Positions 19,760-24,439 of a DNA stretch of 24,439 nucleotides are shown here, in pieces. The notes beneath the pieces were generated by a model. The model was not told the origin of the DNA. It searched no databases and saw only the letters and a list, made by a program, of their open reading frames with translations. How positions within the stretch are numbered: the stretch's first letter is position 1; every line of letters starts with the position of its first letter. The stretch is from JBAZOD01 sp041648955 (GTDB taxonomy: Bacteria > Patescibacteriota > Patescibacteriia > Patescibacteriales > JAQTRU01), in contig JBAZOD010000007.1 in assembly GCA_041648955.1 (NCBI GenBank), forward strand, positions 1 to 24,439, read 5' to 3'. A program made the translations under genes and the position numbers.

Positions 19760-21160
19760 CTATTTCATTGTCTGTTGAACCCTTTTAGCTCCAAGATTTA
19801 TAGCCTCTTCAATTTTTGCTTCACCTTTAACTACTGAATCTATCATTTCTCCTATAATCAGCTCGGCTGCATTGGCGTCTTTGCCGTGGTACCAGCTTTT
19901 GGCTGTCAAAACTTGTTCGGCAAAAGCATTGATATCTGAATTAGCAACCTGGTCGCTAACCAAAGAACGCAAAGCCGTCGGCTTATTTGTCTTGGCAAGA
20001 TATGACTTTGCTTGTTCAGTCTTAGTGGCAAATTGAACAAAATCCCAGGCTTCATTCACATATTTGCTTTTATTGGAAACCGTCTCCACCCAGTAATTGG
20101 CAAGGCTGATGTTGTTTAAATTACCTTCTATTTGGGGCAATTTAGTTATAGAAAAATTTAATTTTGGCGCTTGTGATTTTATTGTAGGCAAATCATAGGC
20201 ATAATCAAACATAATAGCAAGTTTTCCTGATATAAACATATCCAAAGAGTTTTCTAGATCGCTATTCCAGCTGTAAACCTCTTTAGCTGGGTTTGAAAAA
20301 TCTGTATAAAAACGCAATGCCTCTAAACCCGGACTATATTTCTGGTCTTTCAAGGAAGCCGGTATTTGATTAAAAGTGATGTTATTATTTTCGTCAGCCA
20401 TTATAGCGCCATTTTGCATCATTAAAGCGGAAAGAATATCACTATATCTTCCTATATTGGTACTGCCACCGAGAGCGACACCTGATTGAATGATCTGCCC
20501 GCTAGTATCCTGTTTTGTTAGCTTTTTCACATCCTGCTGAAATTCCTGATTCCAAAAAGCGGGCGGCTCAGCAATCCCGGCGTTATTCAAAAGATCTTTA
20601 TTATAATACATAGCTAAAGTATCAAGGGCAATAGGCAAGCCAAATATTTCCTGGGTTGTCTTCCCGGTTTTTTCATCTCTATTATTTAAGACAACATCAT
20701 TAAAAACTGTGTCAACAAAATTATTTTTTAAATCACGGAGATTTAAACTTGTGCTTGTTCTTAATTCCTGCACTATTTCTTTTTTTATCGTACCTTTTTC
20801 TACCGGGAAAACCATGGTAATTTTGGCAGGAAGAGGCGCTAATTTGCTCTGATATTTTGGAAGCCAAGTATTGTGGAGAGAAAGAATATCTGGTCCTTTG
20901 TCCTCAGCCATCGCTTCTAAAAGCGCTTGTTCATATTCGCTATAGCGTAATTTGCGATAATTAATTGTTATATAAGGATGAAGAGTTTTATAATTGGCTA
21001 TAATTTCAGAAAAAGCGTCTGGCCCGTCCCAAACCCGCCAATAATTTAAAACTATCGGCTTCATTGCTTCTTGCGTTGCTTTATCAGCTCCTTTACAGCC
21101 AAAACCGGAAGTCAGAATAAAAGAAAAAATAAGAAAAAGAATAAGCAATTTATTTTTCAT
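19760..21160 (-). CDS. Extracellular solute-binding lipoprotein, family 1
   Basis: This 466-residue ABC-type substrate-binding protein has a signal peptide LLILFLIFSFILTSGFGC with Cys22 as the probable lipid site (its -2 and -3 residues are not ideal for a lipobox). The mature protein begins with the family pattern: VLNYWRVWDGPDAFSEII, YKTLHPYITINYRKL, EQALLEAMAEDKGPDILSLH, then FGLPIALDTLAMYYNKDLL (the typical hinge-region signature) and FISGKLAIMFDYAYDLPTIK. These proteins usually bind sugars or oligosaccharides and deliver them to a permease. No permease or ATPase gene is adjacent, so it may use a distant transporter or act as a surface binder. Confidence 0.9.
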   Translation of the reverse strand: MKNKLLILFLIFSFILTSGFGCKGADKATQEAMKPIVLNYWRVWDGPDAFSEIIANYKTLHPYITINYRKLRYSEYEQALLEAMAEDKGPDILSLHNTWLPKYQSKLAPLPAKITMVFPVEKGTIKKEIVQELRTSTSLNLRDLKNNFVDTVFNDVVLNNRDEKTGKTTQEIFGLPIALDTLAMYYNKDLLNNAGIAEPPAFWNQEFQQDVKKLTKQDTSGQIIQSGVALGGSTNIGRYSDILSALMMQNGAIMADENNNITFNQIPASLKDQKYSPGLEALRFYTDFSNPAKEVYSWNSDLENSLDMFISGKLAIMFDYAYDLPTIKSQAPKLNFSITKLPQIEGNLNNISLANYWVETVSNKSKYVNEAWDFVQFATKTEQAKSYLAKTNKPTALRSLVSDQVANSDINAFAEQVLTAKSWYHGKDANAAELIIGEMIDSVVKGEAKIEEAINLGAKRVQQTMK

Positions 21161-21266
21161 ATCTCAAAAAATTAAATTATTTCTAAATTTGTATTTATAT
21201 TGATATTATAACAAATTTAAAGAAAAATAGAAAACTATTATTATTTGCATCTAAATCTTTCTGTTT

Positions 21267-22787
21267 TTATTCCATCCTTGGCCTATATTGTAAAGCTTCG
21301 GCGATATGAGGGGTAAGAATTTTTTCTTCACTAGCTAAATCAGCTATTGTCCTTGATAGTTTCAGGATCCGAAAATAAGCTCGAGCCGAGAGATGCATTT
21401 GCTCCACTGCGCCCTGGAGAAGCCGGCGAGAAGATTCATCAAATTCGCAAAACTGCTTAACGGCCTCAGAATTCATCTCCGAATTTGTTAAGAATGAAGT
21501 GCCCTTAAATCTTTCCTGCTGAATTTTTCTAGCTGTTTCTATTCTTTTTTTTATATCTTCTGATTTTTCCCCTTCTTCTTTTGCAGAGAGTTTTTCAAAT
21601 TTAAGCCGAGGAACTTCAATATGAATATCTATACGATCAATAATCGGGCCGGAAATTCTTTTGCGATAATTCAAAACCTGGCTGGGAGCACAAGAGCATT
21701 GTCTTTCTTTATCCCCATAAAAACCGCAAGGGCAAGGATTCATAGCCGCGACTAAAATAAATTTTGCCGGAAATTTAAGATTTCCAGCTGCCCGGCTAAT
21801 ATTAATCACTCCGTCTTCTAGAGGTTGCCGCAAATTTTCTAAAATTTGGCGAGGAAATTCTCCAAATTCATCTAAAAATAAAACCCCGCGGTGAGCCAAG
21901 GAAATTTCTCCTGGGCGAGGCCAGGCGCCGCCGCCCACTAAAGCCGCACCGGAGGCAGTGTGGTGAGGAGAACGAAAAGGCCGGCTGGACATCAAAGCAG
22001 TTTCTGCCGGTAATTCTCCAGCCACGCTATAAATTTTTGTGATTTCCAAAGATTCTTCCAAAAGCAAATCAGGTAAAATTGAAGGCATCGTACGGGCAAT
22101 TAAAGTTTTACCTGAACCAGGAGAACCAAACATTAAAATATTATGAGCGCCCGCAGCCGCGATCTCTATTGCCCGCTTAGCATGTTCTTGCCCCTTAACA
22201 TGCGCCATATCGGAAAAAATTTTATTGTTGGAAAAATTAAATTCCTTATAACAAGCCGGCTCAATCAACTCCTGGCCGGATAAATGTCTAACTAATTTTT
22301 CCAAATTATCAATCGGTATCACTTCTAACTCTCTCACCAGTTTTGCTTCCTGCGCATTGCCGCTAGGAACAAATATGGTTTTTATATTTTCCGCCCGCGC
22401 TTTAATAGCAATCGGCAAAATTCCATTTATTGTTCTTACCTCGCCGCTCAATGCTAGTTCGCCGACAAAAAGCATTTCGGCGCTATTCCCAGCTATAGCA
22501 ATTTTACCGGTCTTATTTAAAATGCTCACAGCAATCGGCAAATCATAACTCGGCCCGTATTTTTTTAAATCAGCCGGAGCCAAATTGACAGTTACTTTAA
22601 TTTTCGGAAAATTAAATCCGGAATTTTTAATGGCGCTCCTCACTCTTTCTCTTGATTCGGAAACCGCCGTATCCGGCAGACCGACAATAGTAAAGGCGCC
22701 CAAAGGACCGCTGCTGGTGTCTGCCTCGACTTCAACTAATTCCGCCTCCAAGCCGACAACTGCGGCCGAAATTATTTTTGAAGACAT
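21267..22787 (-). CDS. comM: YifB/ComM family Mg-chelatase-like AAA+ ATPase
   Basis: This 506-residue protein has the three-part family layout. An N-terminal ChlI-type domain (about 1-170) contains FTIVGLPDTAVSESRERVRS and KVTVNLAPADLKKYGPSYDL. The AAA+ core has Walker A GSPGSGKT (221-228), FRSPHHTASGAALVGGG (about 271-287), Walker B GVLFLDEFGEF (301-311) and a Cys cluster CPCGFYGDKERQCSC (352-366). A C-terminal ATPase lid ends in SARAYFRILKLSRTIADL and ALQYRPRM. In Gram-negative bacteria ComM is a helicase for branch migration of incoming DNA during natural transformation, so its presence supports DNA uptake in this organism. It appears monocistronic. Confidence 0.95.
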   Translation of the reverse strand: MSSKIISAAVVGLEAELVEVEADTSSGPLGAFTIVGLPDTAVSESRERVRSAIKNSGFNFPKIKVTVNLAPADLKKYGPSYDLPIAVSILNKTGKIAIAGNSAEMLFVGELALSGEVRTINGILPIAIKARAENIKTIFVPSGNAQEAKLVRELEVIPIDNLEKLVRHLSGQELIEPACYKEFNFSNNKIFSDMAHVKGQEHAKRAIEIAAAGAHNILMFGSPGSGKTLIARTMPSILPDLLLEESLEITKIYSVAGELPAETALMSSRPFRSPHHTASGAALVGGGAWPRPGEISLAHRGVLFLDEFGEFPRQILENLRQPLEDGVINISRAAGNLKFPAKFILVAAMNPCPCGFYGDKERQCSCAPSQVLNYRKRISGPIIDRIDIHIEVPRLKFEKLSAKEEGEKSEDIKKRIETARKIQQERFKGTSFLTNSEMNSEAVKQFCEFDESSRRLLQGAVEQMHLSARAYFRILKLSRTIADLASEEKILTPHIAEALQYRPRME

Positions 22788-22875
22788 ATTTTAAAAATTT
22801 TTAATTTTGTAATTTTTAATTTTTAAACAATTTTTAATGATTAAATGATATAAACCCTCTTAAACAAACCCATAA

Positions 22876-23256
22876 TTATTTATCTAGATTAAACGCAAAA
22901 AATAAACCATAACAGGCTCCGATAACCATTGACGGAATTGATCCTATCGCCAAAACTACTGGATACATCTCACTCGTCGACCCTCCCATTATAGAATAAA
23001 GCATAAAATTAACTGAAAAAATTATAAGAAATAGAACCGAAGACCATAAAATTATAATAAATTTATTTTTTTGTTTTGTAAGTTCTAAAAACAAAATAAA
23101 CAAAATAACAAAGACCGGAATAAGCAAAGCAAACCCAATTTTATTATAGAAACCGATGGGGTCGAGAGAATCGGATATGTAAAATTTTTGTGCAAAAAAA
23201 CCAAAAATAACAGAAAATAATAATAAACCGATAATTTTACTAGCTGGTAACCTCAT
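22876..23256 (-). CDS. Small membrane protein of unknown function, four helices
   Basis: This 126-residue protein has four hydrophobic helices, approximately IIGLLLFSVIFGFFA, IGFALLIPVFVILFILFLEL, IIILWSSVLFLIIFSVNFML and VVLAIGSIPSMVIGACYGLFFA, with a short basic start (MRLPASK). I recognise no family. It is flanked by an AT-only low-complexity gap (22794-22848) before comM and by about 150 bases plus the smc terminator on the other side, so it probably has its own transcript. Confidence 0.65.
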   Translation of the reverse strand: MRLPASKIIGLLLFSVIFGFFAQKFYISDSLDPIGFYNKIGFALLIPVFVILFILFLELTKQKNKFIIILWSSVLFLIIFSVNFMLYSIMGGSTSEMYPVVLAIGSIPSMVIGACYGLFFAFNLDK

Positions 23257-23356
23257 AATTTTAAACTATTAGTGGCTTGTTAAACAAATAATTTCCCTAA
23301 GAATCCTAAAAATCTTAAATATCCCAAGAATCTCAATTACAATTATACCACTAAAT

Positions 23357-23393
23357 AAAAAAACCGCCTCACGATTTTGTGGAACGGTTTTTT
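23357..23393 (-). terminator. Intrinsic terminator after smc
   Basis: AAAAAAACCG and CGGTTTTTT form the outer stem, with partial pairing of CTCAC and GTGGA inside. On the minus strand a long T-run follows. It lies about 10 bases after the smc stop codon. Confidence 0.8.
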
Positions 23394-23404
23394 ATTTGAA
23401 AAAA

Positions 23405-24439
23405 TTATTGTCTCGCCTTCACTTCTTCCAATTTGACAGAAAGCAATTTGCTTACTCCGTCTTCGCCCATGGTTATGCCGTAGAGAACGTTGGCGCGGCG
23501 CATAGAAGCGCGATTATGAGTGATGACAATAAATTGAGTCTTGTGAGAAAGATCATCCAGAATTTTTGCCAAACGCTCAGAATTAGCTTCGTCTAGAGCG
23601 GCATCAACTTCATCTAGAACGACGAATGGAGAGGGATTAGCGCTAATAATTGCACAAATCAAAGCAATGGCCGTTAAAGCTCTTTCTCCACCAGACAACA
23701 TGGAAATAGAGCGAATTTTTTTTCCGGGAGGCGTAGCTTGTATTTCTATGCCGGCGAGGCCAGTGGCATTATGTTTCTTTAAAAATTTAATTTTCCTTGT
23801 GCCGGCGTCCTGCTTAGCCTGCTCATTTCCCGCAAGTCCGCTTTCATTCTCTAGTTTACCGTCTGATTTTTTTTCTCTCTGAGATAAATTTTCATCTGTT
23901 TCTCCAGGATTTTCTTCTTCTACTACTTTTATAATCTTAGCTACTCCGCCGTTAAACAAAATCTTAAAATACTCTTCAAATTTTTGGGAGATAATTTTAA
24001 ATTCTTTATCAAATCTTTCTTTTATTGTTAGATCCAATTCCTGAATAATTTTTTCTAAGGATTTAATACCGTCTGCTAAATCTTTTACCTGCCCTGACAG
24101 AAAATCAAAACGCTCTTTGGTTTCGGCATATTCCTTGGTTGTTTCCGGGTCTATGCCACCGATTTGTTCAAGCTGATGTTTAATTTGATTTATTTTTTCC
24201 GAAGCGGCCTCGGCGCTGATTTGGCCAACATGTCTTTTGCCCTCAACTTCTTTTAATCCTCCCAAATCTTTTCTGATATCAACTTCTAAATCTTCAAGCT
24301 TTGTTTCATATCTGGTAGAATTAATTTTTAATTCATTCAATTTCCCAGCCTGATCGTTAATCTCATTTTGCAAGCTATGAATATTTTTCTGCAAAGAAAA
24401 TAATTGAGCTCTCTCTTCTTCTTCAGCAGCATTTAATCC
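23405..24439 (-). CDS. smc: Chromosome segregation protein SMC, C-terminal part (cut by window end)
   Basis: The frame is open to the window end, giving 345 visible residues; the N-terminal ATPase half and hinge lie outside. Residues from the window end to about 23950 are the second coiled-coil arm (LQKNIHSLQNEINDQAGKLN, LKEVEGKRHVGQISAEAASE). The C-terminal ATPase lobe follows: FEEYFKILFNGGVAKI, the ABC signature LSGGERALTAIAL, Walker B FVVLDEVDAALDEAN with D-loop, and switch His in IVITHNR. Between GGVAKIIKVVEEE and GLAGIEIQATPPGKK, where many SMCs have only a few residues, there is a charged insertion of about 50 residues (NPGETDENLSQREKK and onward). SMC with ScpAB compacts and separates chromosomes. 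Confidence 0.95.
   Translation of the reverse strand, partial: GLNAAEEEERAQLFSLQKNIHSLQNEINDQAGKLNELKINSTRYETKLEDLEVDIRKDLGGLKEVEGKRHVGQISAEAASEKINQIKHQLEQIGGIDPETTKEYAETKERFDFLSGQVKDLADGIKSLEKIIQELDLTIKERFDKEFKIISQKFEEYFKILFNGGVAKIIKVVEEENPGETDENLSQREKKSDGKLENESGLAGNEQAKQDAGTRKIKFLKKHNATGLAGIEIQATPPGKKIRSISMLSGGERALTAIALICAIISANPSPFVVLDEVDAALDEANSERLAKILDDLSHKTQFIVITHNRASMRRANVLYGITMGEDGVSKLLSVKLEEVKARQ

Noticed and set aside
22794..22848. AT-only repeat of TTTTTAATTTT before comM
   Set aside because: Low-complexity sequence with imprecise units; I see no defined element beyond AT-richness.

Overview
The window looks like chromosomal DNA of a Candidatus Phyla Radiation (Patescibacteria) bacterium, probably of the Parcubacteria group. 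It is AT-rich with the standard code. It holds eight copies of the short two-helix 'T4SS pilin' family that is abundant in these bacteria. It also has small 3D-domain, RodZ-like and Ig-like surface proteins, an orphan solute-binding lipoprotein, and an rpsF-ssb-rpsR locus followed by efp instead of rplI. The phylum call is inference from gene content and style; no rRNA is present to confirm it. Nearly all genes lie on the minus strand.

Layout. (1) 1-380: the 5' end of a tRNA-Ser gene that runs off the window, a GIY-YIG endonuclease remnant, two GC-rich hairpins and a second, orphan copy of the tRNA-Ser 5' end. (2) 378-4719: an rRNA pseudouridine synthase, an O-antigen ligase-like membrane protein, an EamA transporter and a GH1 beta-glucosidase, tightly packed. 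(3) 4778-6927: a translation and ssDNA-binding operon, rpsF-ssb-rpsR-efp, with a hairpin-rich leader and an intrinsic terminator. (4) 7017-9320: a Trm11-like methyltransferase convergent with the ychF GTPase. (5) 9321-10510: about 1.2 kb without convincing protein genes. It holds a promoter/terminator-bounded candidate ncRNA, a cluster of DnaA boxes interleaved with four copies of a precise inverted repeat (oriC-like), a second candidate structured RNA, and tRNA-Cys. (6) 10511-11941: a 3D-domain exported protein and a divergent lipoprotein, each with a clear sigma70-type promoter. (7) 11964-15266: seven consecutive pilin-like genes. (8) 15541-19715: an Ig-repeat membrane protein, yraN, a small membrane protein, a SAM methyltransferase, a RodZ-like protein and an eighth pilin-like gene. 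(9) 19760-24439: a solute-binding lipoprotein, comM, a small membrane protein and the C-terminal part of smc, cut by the window end.

How the genes fit together. Much of the window serves the cell surface: pilin-like subunits, Ig-fold proteins that could anchor or present appendages, a peptidoglycan-related 3D protein, polysaccharide ligation, a glycosidase and a sugar-type binding lipoprotein. ComM links to DNA uptake by transformation, and the pilin-like proteins could serve DNA or protein transfer, but no secretion ATPase or channel gene is in view. The most unusual stretch is the non-coding island at 9.38-10.32 kb: two candidate structured RNAs flank a DnaA-box and palindrome array.
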